NCBI RefSeq assembly: GCF_003584105.1
Contig: NZ_QXFO01000026.1
Location: 124,001-188,000 of the forward strand
Direction: 5' to 3'
Source of the DNA: Flagellimonas taeanensis
GTDB taxonomy: Bacteria; Bacteroidota; Bacteroidia; Flavobacteriales; Flavobacteriaceae
Length of the DNA: 64,000 bases
Each line of letters starts with the position of its first letter. Within the stretch, counting starts at the first letter, position 1. A program made the position numbers and the translations under genes. Positions 26,471 to 36,095 of this stretch are shown here, piece after piece. The notes under the pieces were generated by a model. That model had not been told where the DNA came from. It did not search any database and saw nothing but the letters and a program-made list of their open reading frames with translations.

Positions 26471-28948
26471 ATGCCAAAGAATTTAGTTATTGTAGAGTCC
26501 CCCGCAAAGGCAAAGACCATTGAAAAATTTCTAGGAAAAGAATATCAAGTCGAATCAAGTTTTGGGCACATTGTAGACCTCCCTTCAAAAGAACTTGGGG
26601 TAGATGTGGAAAACGATTTCAAGCCAAAATATACTGTTGACAAGGAGAAAAGGGCCTTGGTGAAAAAACTCAAGGACCTCGCCGAAAAGGCCGATACCAT
26701 ATGGCTGGCCAGTGATGAGGATCGCGAGGGAGAGGCCATTTCGTGGCACTTGGCGGAAGAGTTGAAACTGGACAAGAGCAAGACAAAACGTATCGTGTTC
26801 AACTCCATCACCAAATCGGCTATCCAAAAGGCCATAGAAAACCCGAGGGACATCAACTATAACTTGGTGAATGCACAACAGGCCCGAAGGGTCTTGGACA
26901 GGTTGGTGGGTTATGAACTCTCTCCCGTGCTCTGGAAAAAGATAAGACCGGGACTTTCAGCTGGCAGGGTCCAGTCCGTAGCGGTACGGCTGATCGTGGA
27001 AAGGGAGCGGGAAATCGAGGGCTTTGCGCCCGAGGCATCGTTCAGGATAAAGGCAGAATTCAAGACCGACAGTGGCAATGTCTTTTCGGCCAGGATGAAC
27101 AAAGCCTTCCCGACCAAAGCAGAGGCCGAAAGCTTCCTCAAACAAAATATCGGTGCGGATTTTTCAGTGGCCGATCTAGACAAAAAACCGGCAAAGAAAT
27201 CCCCGGCAGCCCCGTTCACCACCTCGACCTTGCAACAAGAAGCTTCGCGAAAGCTCTATTTTTCCGTCAGTCGCACCATGCAAGTGGCACAGCGGCTATA
27301 CGAAGCGGGTTTGATCACCTATATGAGAACGGACAGCGTGAACCTTTCCAATGAGGCATTGAGCGCCGCCAAAGAGGCCATCGTCCAAAACTATGGCGAG
27401 AACTATAGCCAAACAAGAAACTTTACGGGCAAGACCAAGGGGGCACAAGAGGCCCACGAGGCGATTCGCCCCACAGATATGAAATTACAGTCCCCTTCCC
27501 TGGAAAGGGACCAGTCCAAGCTCTATGAACTGATCTGGAAACGGACCTTGGCCTCCCAGATGAGCGATGCACAGTTGGAACGGACCAATGTAAAGATCAA
27601 GGCCAGCACCCATCAGGAGGAATTCACCGCCAATGGTGAAGTGGTCAAGTTCGATGGATTCCTTAAAGTATACCTGGAAGGCACCGATGATGAGGAGGGT
27701 GCGGAAGACCAGGAGGGAATGCTGCCGGCCATGAAGGTGGGCGAGACATTACAGAATATCGTTATCTCTGCCACGGAACGCTTTACCCGGCCCCCCTATC
27801 GCTATTCGGAGGCTTCACTGGTCAAGAAACTGGAGGAACTGGGCATTGGTAGACCATCTACCTATGCGCCCACCATTTCCACCATCCAGAACAGGGGCTA
27901 CGTGGAAAAAGGAAGCGTGGAGGGCACGGAGCGGAAATATTTCCAATTGGTTTTGGAAAAAGGAAAACTCGTAGAGGAACAACTTACCGAGATGGTGGGT
28001 TCGGACAAGGGAAAACTGGTTCCCACCGATATAGGAATGATCGTGAACGACTTTTTGGTGAGCAATTTCACCAAGATCTTGGATTATAATTTCACGGCAC
28101 AAGTGGAGGAGGATTTTGATGAGATAGCTACTGGTGAAGAGGACTGGCAGCAAATGATGAAAAATTTCTACAAGGATTTCCATCCCAATGTGTTGGAGGT
28201 CGAGGAAAATGCCGAAAGGGCCAGCGGGGAACGTATCTTGGGCGTAGATCCCAAATCGGGCAGGCAGGTTGCCGCCAGATTGGGCCGTTTTGGACCCATG
28301 GTGCAGATAGGGACGGTGGATGAAGAAGAAAAGCCACTGTTTGCCAGCTTGCTTCCCGATCAGTCCATTGGGACCATCACTTTTGAAGAGGCCATGGAAC
28401 TGTTCCAGTTGCCCAGGCAATTGGGGGAATACAAGGGAGAAGAAATTGAGGCGAACGTGGGTCGGTACGGCCCCTATGTCAGGTTTGGGAAAAAGTTCAT
28501 TTCCTTGGATCCGGGCGAAAGTGCCTTTGATGTGGATCTGACCCGCGCCATAGAGCTCATCAAGGAGAAGGAAAAAGCGGATGCACCCATTGCTACCTAT
28601 GAGGGCAAGGAAGTCACCAAGGGCAAGGGTAGGTTCGGTCCTTTCATCAAATGGGACGGCATGTTCATCAATGTGAACAAGAAATACGATTTTGACCATC
28701 TTTCCCAATCCGATGTGGAGGAACTCATCGAGGACAAAAAGAAGAAAGAGGCCGAAAAAGTGGTCCAGGAGTGGCCCGAGGAAAAGATCAGGATAGAGAA
28801 GGCCAGGTGGGGAAGGCACAACATCTTGAAAGGCAAGGTCAAAGTAGAGCTTTCCAAGGATGTGGATGCCGCAAAGATCACTTTGGAAGAGGCAAAGGCC
28901 CTTTTGGAAAAGAAATCACCTAAGAAAAAAGCCAAGGCAAAGAAATAA
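26471..28948 (+). CDS. topA: DNA topoisomerase I
   Basis: Type IA topoisomerase relaxing negative supercoils, 825 residues from the ATG at 26471, chosen because PKNLVIVESPAKAKTIEKFL is the canonical start. The Toprim metal motif is WLASDEDREGEAISWH near residue 77. The active-site Tyr lies in TYMRTDSVNLS near residue 285. The C-terminus has three topoisomerase C-terminal repeats (RQVAARLGRFGPMVQIG, IEANVGRYGPYVRFGKKF, VTKGKGRFGPFIKWDG) instead of Cys zinc ribbons, and a very Lys-rich tail. Only 1 bp separates it from the arginase-like gene. Confidence 0.97.
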   Translation: MPKNLVIVESPAKAKTIEKFLGKEYQVESSFGHIVDLPSKELGVDVENDFKPKYTVDKEKRALVKKLKDLAEKADTIWLASDEDREGEAISWHLAEELKLDKSKTKRIVFNSITKSAIQKAIENPRDINYNLVNAQQARRVLDRLVGYELSPVLWKKIRPGLSAGRVQSVAVRLIVEREREIEGFAPEASFRIKAEFKTDSGNVFSARMNKAFPTKAEAESFLKQNIGADFSVADLDKKPAKKSPAAPFTTSTLQQEASRKLYFSVSRTMQVAQRLYEAGLITYMRTDSVNLSNEALSAAKEAIVQNYGENYSQTRNFTGKTKGAQEAHEAIRPTDMKLQSPSLERDQSKLYELIWKRTLASQMSDAQLERTNVKIKASTHQEEFTANGEVVKFDGFLKVYLEGTDDEEGAEDQEGMLPAMKVGETLQNIVISATERFTRPPYRYSEASLVKKLEELGIGRPSTYAPTISTIQNRGYVEKGSVEGTERKYFQLVLEKGKLVEEQLTEMVGSDKGKLVPTDIGMIVNDFLVSNFTKILDYNFTAQVEEDFDEIATGEEDWQQMMKNFYKDFHPNVLEVEENAERASGERILGVDPKSGRQVAARLGRFGPMVQIGTVDEEEKPLFASLLPDQSIGTITFEEAMELFQLPRQLGEYKGEEIEANVGRYGPYVRFGKKFISLDPGESAFDVDLTRAIELIKEKEKADAPIATYEGKEVTKGKGRFGPFIKWDGMFINVNKKYDFDHLSQSDVEELIEDKKKKEAEKVVQEWPEEKIRIEKARWGRHNILKGKVKVELSKDVDAAKITLEEAKALLEKKSPKKKAKAKK

Positions 28949-28949
28949 T

Positions 28950-30107
28950 ATGGCGTTCGATTTTTTGGTTCCCGTTAAGGACAGGGTGTTGGCACATATG
29001 GAATTGCTGCCCCAACAGGCCATCGGCAAGAACATCCACATGCATACGGAAAAGGACGGACTTCCCGTTTTTGCCCATGCCGATGTGGCCATCTTTGGCG
29101 TATTGGAATCCAGGAACGCATTTGAAAAAAAACCAGAAAAATTGGATGTGGACGAAGTGCGCATCCAACTGTACCGCCTTATGATGGGCAACTGGAACTC
29201 TACCATCATAGATCTAGGGGACGTGGAGGAGGGTGATACCGTAGAGGACACGTATTTTGTGGTCAAGGAAATTGTGGCGGGACTGCTGGAGGAAAACATC
29301 ATACCTATTATAATAGGATGTACCCAGGATATTACCTACCCTACCTATCGTGCCTTTGACAAGATCAAGGACATGGTGAACCTTGTGGCCATAGACAGCC
29401 GTTTTGATTTTGGGGAGGACGAGGAGCTCATTTCCTCACATTCCTACATGAGCAAGATCATTACGGACAAACCTAACAATCTTTTCAATTTTTCCAATAT
29501 AGGATACCAAAGCTATTTCAATGCGCAGGAAGAGATTGACCTGATGGAGCGTCTTTTCTTTGATGCCTATAGGTTGGGTGAGATTGCCGCAGACATAGAA
29601 CTGGCAGAGCCCATACTGCGCAGTAGCGATATCGTGAGCTTGGACCTTAGGGCCATACGCGCCAGCGAAATGGGGCTGTCCAAGAACTTTTCCCCCAACG
29701 GCTTCACCGGAAGGGAAATATGTGCCATAGCCCGGTATGCCGGGATCAGTGACAGGGTCTCCCTGTTCGGGATCTACGAAGGGGAGAACTCCCACCAGGC
29801 CTTTCAGATGATTGCCCAGATCATCTGGTATTTCATAGAAGGGCTATCCTTTAGGATAAAGGAACAGCCCAGCTCAAAGAGCGAAGACTTTACCAAATTC
29901 ACCGTACCCACCGACACGGAAGAGCTTATCTTCTACAAGAGCCACGTGACCGAACGCTGGTGGGTGGAGGTACCATCAATTTTGGGCGAGCATACTAAAA
30001 CAAATTCGGTGGCGTTATTACCATGCACCGAAGGAGACTATTTGGATGCTTGCAACCAGAACATTCCCGAAAGGTGGTTCAAAGCCTATAGAAAGGGCTT
30101 TCACTAA
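28950..30107 (+). CDS. Arginase/formimidoylglutamase-family protein, probably metal-site defective
   Basis: A 385-residue ureohydrolase-fold protein, usually annotated as formimidoylglutamase or arginase. The fold signatures can be located but the Mn ligands are altered. GGxH becomes GCTQD near residue 125, DAHxD becomes DSRFD near residue 152, and DxD becomes DLR in SLDLRAIRASEMG near residue 232. Thus His to Gln, His to Arg and Asp to Arg replace three of six ligands. Catalytic binuclear Mn chemistry is therefore doubtful. It is coupled to topA (1 bp) and lies 123 bp upstream of gldK. I infer a non-catalytic role, possibly linked to the gliding/secretion locus; annotation as an active formimidoylglutamase should not be trusted. 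Confidence 0.85.
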   Translation: MAFDFLVPVKDRVLAHMELLPQQAIGKNIHMHTEKDGLPVFAHADVAIFGVLESRNAFEKKPEKLDVDEVRIQLYRLMMGNWNSTIIDLGDVEEGDTVEDTYFVVKEIVAGLLEENIIPIIIGCTQDITYPTYRAFDKIKDMVNLVAIDSRFDFGEDEELISSHSYMSKIITDKPNNLFNFSNIGYQSYFNAQEEIDLMERLFFDAYRLGEIAADIELAEPILRSSDIVSLDLRAIRASEMGLSKNFSPNGFTGREICAIARYAGISDRVSLFGIYEGENSHQAFQMIAQIIWYFIEGLSFRIKEQPSSKSEDFTKFTVPTDTEELIFYKSHVTERWWVEVPSILGEHTKTNSVALLPCTEGDYLDACNQNIPERWFKAYRKGFH

Positions 30108-30230
30108 ACAAATTAAATTTTACGCATTAATTGTTCTTGCACAATAATTTATTCAAAAATTAGTTTTGAGAGTAATGAATTTGTGTATCACAGTTTATAA
30201 TCTTGAATCGAAAGTAATTTAACCTAAAGT

Positions 30231-31610
30231 ATGAGAAAGCTATTCTTTTCATCCATGGCGCTTGTTTTTTTGCTCACCAGTTGTGGGTCCAAATCGAGGT
30301 CGAAAGGTGAACTAGTTGGGGTCAGTGGAAAAAAATGGCATCCAGAGAAGCCCTATGGCATGGAACTGATCCCGCGCGGTGCCTTTGTAATGGGAAAGGC
30401 CGAAGAGGATCAGGCAAAAGTATTGAACGCCCCCACAAGAACGGTCACCGTACGTTCCTTTTATATGGATGATACGGAAATCACCAATAGTGAGTACCGA
30501 CAGTTTGTGGAGTGGGTAAAGGATTCCATAGTCAGGACCAGATTGGCCATTTTGGCCGATGAACTTGGAATCGGACCAGAAGATGAAGGTATTGGGGAGT
30601 ATGCCTTTAAGGATACCGATACTACCGAACTTTCTGTATATGACAAGTATATGCTTGACAATTATGCAGGACTTGGTGATACCGGTTATGAGGGAAGGGC
30701 ACTGAACAAGGATGTGGACCTGGTATGGGACACTTCTGAATATCCAGACGAGTATTATGCGGAAGTAATGGACTCCTTATACATTCCGGAAGAAGAAAGC
30801 TATAATGGCTTGAGAACCATCGATGTGACCAAGTTGAAATATAAATACAGTTGGATGGACATTGAGGCCGCTGCAAGGGCCAAATCTGGAAGGAGAAAGG
30901 ATTTTATCAGGCATGAAGAATTTGAAATATACCCAGACACCACGGTTTGGATCAGGGATTTTGAATACTCCTACAACGAGCCCATGCACAATGACTATTT
31001 CTGGCACGATGCCTACAGTGACTATCCTGTTGTGGGTGTGAACTGGATGCAGGCCAAGGCCTTCTGTAACTGGAGGACCAAGTTCAAGAACGATGACCAA
31101 AAATCCCGTGGCAAGCAGTTCGTGAACCAGTTCCGATTGCCTACGGAAGCTGAGTGGGAATATGCTGCTAGGGGCGGAATCGAAGGAGGAACCTATCCTT
31201 GGGGAGGACCATACGTAATCAGTGATACGGGTTGCTTTATGGCCAACTTTAAGCCACAACGAGGCGATTATGCAGCAGATGCGGCCCTATATACCGTGGA
31301 GGCCAAATCCTTCGAGCCAAACGAGTACAACCTCTACAACATGGCCGGAAACGTATCCGAATGGACCAACTCCAGCTTTGACCAGAACGCTTACGAATAT
31401 GTATCCACCATGAACCCTAACATTGGTTCAGGGCAAAACCAAAGAAAGGTGATCCGTGGAGGATCTTGGAAAGATGTCGCCTACTTCCTTCAGGTAAGTA
31501 CCAGGGACTATGAGTACCAAGATTCCGCAAGGAGCTATATTGGGTTCAGAACAGTCCAAGATTACATGGGCGAAGAGGATTCCACTAAGGGCCAAGGATT
31601 GCCGGATTAA
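30231..31610 (+). CDS. gldK: Gliding motility/T9SS lipoprotein GldK
   Basis: Outer-membrane lipoprotein that forms the periplasmic ring of the type IX secretion system with GldN; 459 residues. The signal peptide ends at a lipobox (LVFLLTSC, Cys about 19). The mature protein is an FGE/sulfatase-modifying-like domain with GMELIPRGAFVMGKAEEDQ, YPVVGVNWMQAKAFCNWR, RLPTEAEWEYAARGG, NLYNMAGNVSEWTNS and VIRGGSWKD. GldK is known as a structural derivative of that enzyme family. First gene of gldKLMN. Confidence 0.97.
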   Translation: MRKLFFSSMALVFLLTSCGSKSRSKGELVGVSGKKWHPEKPYGMELIPRGAFVMGKAEEDQAKVLNAPTRTVTVRSFYMDDTEITNSEYRQFVEWVKDSIVRTRLAILADELGIGPEDEGIGEYAFKDTDTTELSVYDKYMLDNYAGLGDTGYEGRALNKDVDLVWDTSEYPDEYYAEVMDSLYIPEEESYNGLRTIDVTKLKYKYSWMDIEAAARAKSGRRKDFIRHEEFEIYPDTTVWIRDFEYSYNEPMHNDYFWHDAYSDYPVVGVNWMQAKAFCNWRTKFKNDDQKSRGKQFVNQFRLPTEAEWEYAARGGIEGGTYPWGGPYVISDTGCFMANFKPQRGDYAADAALYTVEAKSFEPNEYNLYNMAGNVSEWTNSSFDQNAYEYVSTMNPNIGSGQNQRKVIRGGSWKDVAYFLQVSTRDYEYQDSARSYIGFRTVQDYMGEEDSTKGQGLPD

Positions 31611-31706
31611 TTGAAACAATAAATAAAAAGCAGAGAACATTATATAAATAAGCTTAGTTAGTAACCAAATACTTATTATTTATATAACTTAATTAAAACT
31701 AGAATT

Positions 31707-32363
31707 ATGGCACAGTCAAAATCAACAAAAAAATTGTTTAACATGGCCTACGGGCTTGGGGCATCGGTGGTAATCATTGGTGCATTGTTCAAGATCCTTC
31801 ACTGGGAGTTCGGACCACTTACCGGTGGACTTCTTCTTGCAGTTGGACTTATTACCGAAGCATTGATCTTCGCCATCAGTGCATTTGAACCAGTGGACGA
31901 CGAATACGATTGGTCTTTGGTATACCCAGAATTGGCAGGTGGCCAACAGAGTGGTTCTAAAAAGCAGGATGCCAAGGATGCCAAAGAAGCTGAAGGAATC
32001 CTTTCCAGAAAATTGGACGAGCTTTTGAAAGAGGCCAATATCGATGCCAACCTATTCTCTAGCCTAGGAGAGAGCATCAAGAGTTTTGAAGGTGCTGCCA
32101 AAAATATCGCTCCTACCACGGATGCCATCCAGCACACCAAAAAATACTCTGAGGAATTGTCACATGCCGCTGCCCAAATGGAATCTTTGAACAGCTTGTA
32201 CAAAGTTCAGTTGGAAAGCGCTAGCCGTCAAGCTTCCATCAACGAGGAAGTGGTACAGAATGCAGGTGCATTGAAAGATCAAATGGAATCTTTGGCAACC
32301 AATCTTTCTTCCTTGAACGGAGTTTACGGAGGTATGCTATCCGCCATGGGAAGCAGAAACTAA
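31707..32363 (+). CDS. gldL: Gliding motility/T9SS motor protein GldL
   Basis: Inner-membrane component of the proton-driven GldLM motor, 218 residues. Two N-terminal helices (LGASVVIIGALFKILHW and GGLLLAVGLITEALIFAIS) are followed by a cytoplasmic coiled-coil region. The intramembrane Glu (about residue 51, in GLITEAL) and Lys (about 29, in FKILHW) match the residues known to matter for proton use in F. johnsoniae GldL. The C-terminal half is Ala/Ser/Gln-rich helix. The 96-bp gap to gldK is AT-rich. Confidence 0.97.
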   Translation: MAQSKSTKKLFNMAYGLGASVVIIGALFKILHWEFGPLTGGLLLAVGLITEALIFAISAFEPVDDEYDWSLVYPELAGGQQSGSKKQDAKDAKEAEGILSRKLDELLKEANIDANLFSSLGESIKSFEGAAKNIAPTTDAIQHTKKYSEELSHAAAQMESLNSLYKVQLESASRQASINEEVVQNAGALKDQMESLATNLSSLNGVYGGMLSAMGSRN

Positions 32364-32428
32364 TTAGATACAAATTAGTCGAAACCAAACCCAGATCAAA
32401 TTAATTTTTAAAATCTAATTAGAAAAAC

Positions 32429-34000
32429 ATGGCAGGAGGAAAACAAACACCACGTCAGAAGATGATCAACCTAATGTACTTGATCTTCATCGCGATGTTG
32501 GCCCTTAACATGAGCAAGGAAGTACTTGCAGCTTTCGGTCTGATGAACGAAAAGCTGGAGACATCCAATGCAAAAACAACCGAAAACAACCTGGCATTCT
32601 TGGGCAGCTTGGAAACAAAGGCTTCTGAAAACGAAGCAGAATATGGAGCGCTGTACCAGAATGCACAGAAAGTCAAAGAACTTTCAGATTCATACTATAC
32701 CTATCTGGAAGAATTGAAAAAAGGAATGACCGCCGATTTGGAAAACCCAAAGGATTATGTGGTCATGGACAAGTCCGATTATCTAGATCAGAAATTCTTC
32801 CAAGGGGACAACTTGGGCCCAGAAGGGAAAGAGTTCATGAAACAGATCAACGATTATCGTGAAGGAGTGATCAACGCTTTGCCAGAAGGTAAGTTTACCT
32901 CTGTGAAAGAAGCCGTAAAAGTTCGTTTTGCAACAGGTGACGCTGATGGTAAAGTGGAAAAAAGGGACGGTACCCGCCAAGACTGGATCAACTACCATTT
33001 CGAAGGCTTCCCATTAGTGGCCTCATTGACCAAGTTGACCCAATTGCAGGCAGATATCAAGACTACAGAACAAGAGGTATTGAAAAACCTTTTGGAAGGT
33101 AACTTGACCGCTGCTGTTTCCTTGACCAACTTTGCAAGTTCATTGTCTGCTCCCAAAACGGCCTACTATTCAGGTGAAAAATACGATGGTAAGATCATCG
33201 TGAGCAAAACGGACAAGACATCCACTCCAGTGAAAGCGGAATTGACCTTGGACGGAAGACCAATGACCGAGGGCAAGGATTACGAGCTTGAGGCAGGTGG
33301 AATCAAAATGTTGATCAGTGCAGGAACCCCAGGCGACCATACCATTAAAGGGACCATGTACTTCATGCAGGATGGAAAAGAAGTGCCAGTGGAAGTGGAC
33401 AACACTTTCGCGACCATCTCCATGCCCAATGCTGCTGTGATCTCTGCAGATAAGATGAACGTGGTATACCGTGGTGTGGCCAACCCAATGACCATCTCCA
33501 TCCCCGGTATTCCTGACAATAAGGTAACGGCTTCGGCTCCTGGACTTAGCAGAAGAAGTGGTAGCAACTACATCATGAACCCAGGTACAGGTAGAACAGT
33601 GACCATTACTGCCTCAGGTACATTGCCTGATGGTAAGCCTATTTCTAGCAAAAATGAGTTCCGTATCAAGGACATTCCAAGACCTAGTGGTACCGTTCGT
33701 GGTGAGGCTGGAAGCGTAAAAATGCCAAGGAAGAATTTGGAAATCTCTACGGTAAGTGCTATGTTGGAAGACTTTGACTTCGATCTCAACCTTTCTGTGA
33801 GCGAGTTCAAGTTCAAAGTTCCTGGACAGCCCACCGTAATCGTTAGCGGAAACAAATTGGATAGCAGGGCCAAATCTGTTCTAAGCAGGGCAGGTAGGGG
33901 AGAAAGCGTCCAGATATTTGATATCCAAGCTTACATCACCAACAACAAGAGCTACAAGTTGAAAAAAGTATCTCCTGTGGTGGTAGAGCTTACAAACTAA
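32429..34000 (+). CDS. gldM: Gliding motility/T9SS motor protein GldM
   Basis: Shaft protein of the T9SS motor, 523 residues. One N-terminal membrane helix (MINLMYLIFIAMLALNMS) is followed by a helical D1 domain (about 40-220) and three beta-rich periplasmic domains ending in FDIQAYITNNKSYKLKKVSP. The N-terminus PRQKMINLMYL and MSKEVLAAFGLMNEKLE are hallmarks. It is 65 bp after gldL and 18 bp before gldN. Confidence 0.97.
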   Translation: MAGGKQTPRQKMINLMYLIFIAMLALNMSKEVLAAFGLMNEKLETSNAKTTENNLAFLGSLETKASENEAEYGALYQNAQKVKELSDSYYTYLEELKKGMTADLENPKDYVVMDKSDYLDQKFFQGDNLGPEGKEFMKQINDYREGVINALPEGKFTSVKEAVKVRFATGDADGKVEKRDGTRQDWINYHFEGFPLVASLTKLTQLQADIKTTEQEVLKNLLEGNLTAAVSLTNFASSLSAPKTAYYSGEKYDGKIIVSKTDKTSTPVKAELTLDGRPMTEGKDYELEAGGIKMLISAGTPGDHTIKGTMYFMQDGKEVPVEVDNTFATISMPNAAVISADKMNVVYRGVANPMTISIPGIPDNKVTASAPGLSRRSGSNYIMNPGTGRTVTITASGTLPDGKPISSKNEFRIKDIPRPSGTVRGEAGSVKMPRKNLEISTVSAMLEDFDFDLNLSVSEFKFKVPGQPTVIVSGNKLDSRAKSVLSRAGRGESVQIFDIQAYITNNKSYKLKKVSPVVVELTN

Positions 34001-34018
34001 AAAAGTATATAAGTTATC

Positions 34019-34921
34019 ATGAATTGGAAAAATGCATTACTAATCGGATTGTTGGGCGTATTGCCCGTATCAATGATGGCACAGGCAAACATTTTGAATG
34101 CCAAACTGCCCAGTGATATTGGTAAAAAGACCCAGGCTCAAATTGAGCAGGACGCCGATGCCCCATTGAAATACGGATATGTGGATGACAGGGATATCCT
34201 CTGGTCCAAGACCGTATGGGAAATCGTTGACCTGGACGAACGTGTCAACTTTCCATTGTACTACCCAACCGATACCATAGGTATTGGAGCGGACAGAAGG
34301 TCGCTCTACGACGTTTTGATGAAGAACATCAAGAACGGCAAGCTGACAGAAGTCTATACGGATTCCTATTTTACCGAAAAGAGAAAACTGGAAGACCTAT
34401 CAGCGACTTTGAGCAAAGTGGATACCACCGACCTCGGATACGAGCAAATGAATGCCGGAGAGCGTATTTCCCCAGAGTTCATCAACCAAAGGGACCTGAC
34501 CGCCGCCGACATCGAAGAATACCGTATCAAAGGAATCTGGTACTTTGACAAACGCCAGGGAGAACTGAAGTACCGTCTATTGGGGATTGCACCCGTTGCT
34601 CCCGACGTCAACTTTATAGATGACGAATCCATGGATCCAGGGGAGAACAAAGTGGAGCTGTTCTGGGTGTGGTATCCTGCTGCAAGGCAGATCCTGCACG
34701 AGGCCAAGGTGTACAACCAACGCAACTCGGCAAGGCCCATCTCCTTTGACATGCTGCTGAACGCAAGACGTTTCAACGGTGTGATCTATAAAGAGGAGAA
34801 CGTCCATGAAGACCGTAAGATAGACGAGTATATCTTCGACAATGCATTGTTCCAGCTCTTGGAAGCCCAGAGGATCAAAGAGACCATCAGGGACAGGGAG
34901 CAGGATATGTGGGCATACTAA
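34019..34921 (+). CDS. gldN: Gliding motility/T9SS protein GldN
   Basis: Periplasmic partner of GldK in the T9SS ring, 300 residues, with a cleavable signal peptide (ALLIGLLGVLPVSMMAQA). Characteristic stretches are DDRDILWSKTVWEIVDLDERVN, IGADRRSLYDVLMKNI, and the C-terminal DNALFQLLEAQRIKETIRD. Last gene of gldKLMN; a strong terminator follows 31 bp later. Confidence 0.97.
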   Translation: MNWKNALLIGLLGVLPVSMMAQANILNAKLPSDIGKKTQAQIEQDADAPLKYGYVDDRDILWSKTVWEIVDLDERVNFPLYYPTDTIGIGADRRSLYDVLMKNIKNGKLTEVYTDSYFTEKRKLEDLSATLSKVDTTDLGYEQMNAGERISPEFINQRDLTAADIEEYRIKGIWYFDKRQGELKYRLLGIAPVAPDVNFIDDESMDPGENKVELFWVWYPAARQILHEAKVYNQRNSARPISFDMLLNARRFNGVIYKEENVHEDRKIDEYIFDNALFQLLEAQRIKETIRDREQDMWAY

Positions 34922-34952
34922 GCCTGAAAAATTTTCCAATTCAATAGAAATT

Positions 34953-34983
34953 AACGCCGCAATGATTATTGCGGCGTTTTTTT
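34953..34983 (+). terminator. Rho-independent terminator of the gld operon
   Basis: A perfect 11-bp stem (AACGCCGCAAT / ATTGCGGCGTT) with a 4-base loop followed by a T-run. Confidence 0.92.
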
Positions 34984-35039
34984 GTGCCATTATAGATCGA
35001 AGTTTTCTACAATACGGCACAGATGGTTAATTTTGTCCC

Positions 35040-36095
35040 ATGTTGGACTATATAGTTGTTGGTGTCGGGTTGGCGGGAATCTCGTTCTGCGAGACACTTG
35101 AAAAGGAGGGAAAGACCTTCAAGGTCATCTCGGATGGGTCCCAAAGGGCATCCCAAGTGGCCGGTGGCCTCTACAATCCGGTCATCTTAAAGCGCTTTAC
35201 CATGGCTTGGAAGGCCAAGCTCCTTATGGAACAGGCCATGCCCTTCTACAAAAATCTGGAGAAAAAGTTGGGTGTCACGCTGGACCATAAGCTCCCCGTA
35301 CTGCGCAGGTTTGCATCCATAGAGGAGCAGAATCTATGGTTTGAGGCCTTGGACCGACCAGGATTGGACCATTTTCTTTCCACCGACATCCTTCGGAACA
35401 ACAATCCAAACCTGGATGCACCTTTCGGGTTGGGAGAAGTCAAACACACGGGAAGAGTGGACACCGCCACCTTGGTGGAATCCTATATGCTGTATTTGGG
35501 GGGTAAGGGGATATTGGAAGCGGAATCCTTTGACTTTTCCAACTTCGAACATCGGGAAGACCATGTCCAGTACAAATCGATAACTGCCAAGCGCATTGTT
35601 TTCGCATGTGGCTATGGCCTTAAGAACGACCCCTTTTTTGGGTATTTGCCCTTGAATGGCACAAAAGGGGAACTGTTGATCATCAAAGCTCCCGATTATA
35701 AGGAGAGCAGCGTCATCAAATCATCTGTTTTCACCATTCCGTTGGGGGAAGACCATTACATGCTTGGGGCCACTTACAAGTGGAAGGACAAGACCAATGA
35801 GCCCACGAAAGAGTCCAGGGATGAACTGGTGGACAAATTGAGGACTTTTCTGAAATGCGATTTTGAGATCGTGGACCATGTAGCCGGAATACGGCCCACG
35901 GTGGTCGATAGAAGGCCATTGGTGGGGCAGCATCCAACCCACAAAAACCTGTATGTGTTGAACGGGTTCGGTTCCAGGGGTGTGCTCATAGCTCCCTATG
36001 CGTCTGGTCAGTTGTTCAACGCCATTGAAAGGGGAGTCCCATTGGATCCCGAAATGGACATCCAAAGGTTCACCAAGAAATACTATTGCACCTGA
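35040..36095 (+). CDS. FAD-dependent oxidoreductase (DAO family)
   Basis: A 351-residue cytoplasmic flavoprotein of the D-amino-acid/glycine oxidase superfamily. The N-terminal Rossmann motif is VGVGLAGISFCETLEKEG. The C-terminal DAO signature is AGIRPTVVDRRPLVGQHP and NGFGSRGVLIAPYASGQL, which completes the FAD site. The substrate cannot be inferred from sequence, and the neighbours give no pathway. Its 3' end overlaps the convergent DUF983 gene by 13 bp. Confidence 0.87.
   Translation: MLDYIVVGVGLAGISFCETLEKEGKTFKVISDGSQRASQVAGGLYNPVILKRFTMAWKAKLLMEQAMPFYKNLEKKLGVTLDHKLPVLRRFASIEEQNLWFEALDRPGLDHFLSTDILRNNNPNLDAPFGLGEVKHTGRVDTATLVESYMLYLGGKGILEAESFDFSNFEHREDHVQYKSITAKRIVFACGYGLKNDPFFGYLPLNGTKGELLIIKAPDYKESSVIKSSVFTIPLGEDHYMLGATYKWKDKTNEPTKESRDELVDKLRTFLKCDFEIVDHVAGIRPTVVDRRPLVGQHPTHKNLYVLNGFGSRGVLIAPYASGQLFNAIERGVPLDPEMDIQRFTKKYYCT

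Noticed and set aside
27815..28819. 334-codon open frame antisense to topA
   Set aside because: It is inside the topoisomerase C-terminal repeats and shows no recognisable protein features.
36083..36095. 13-bp overlap of convergent genes as a sign of a frameshift
   Set aside because: Both proteins end normally for their families, so the overlap appears genuine.
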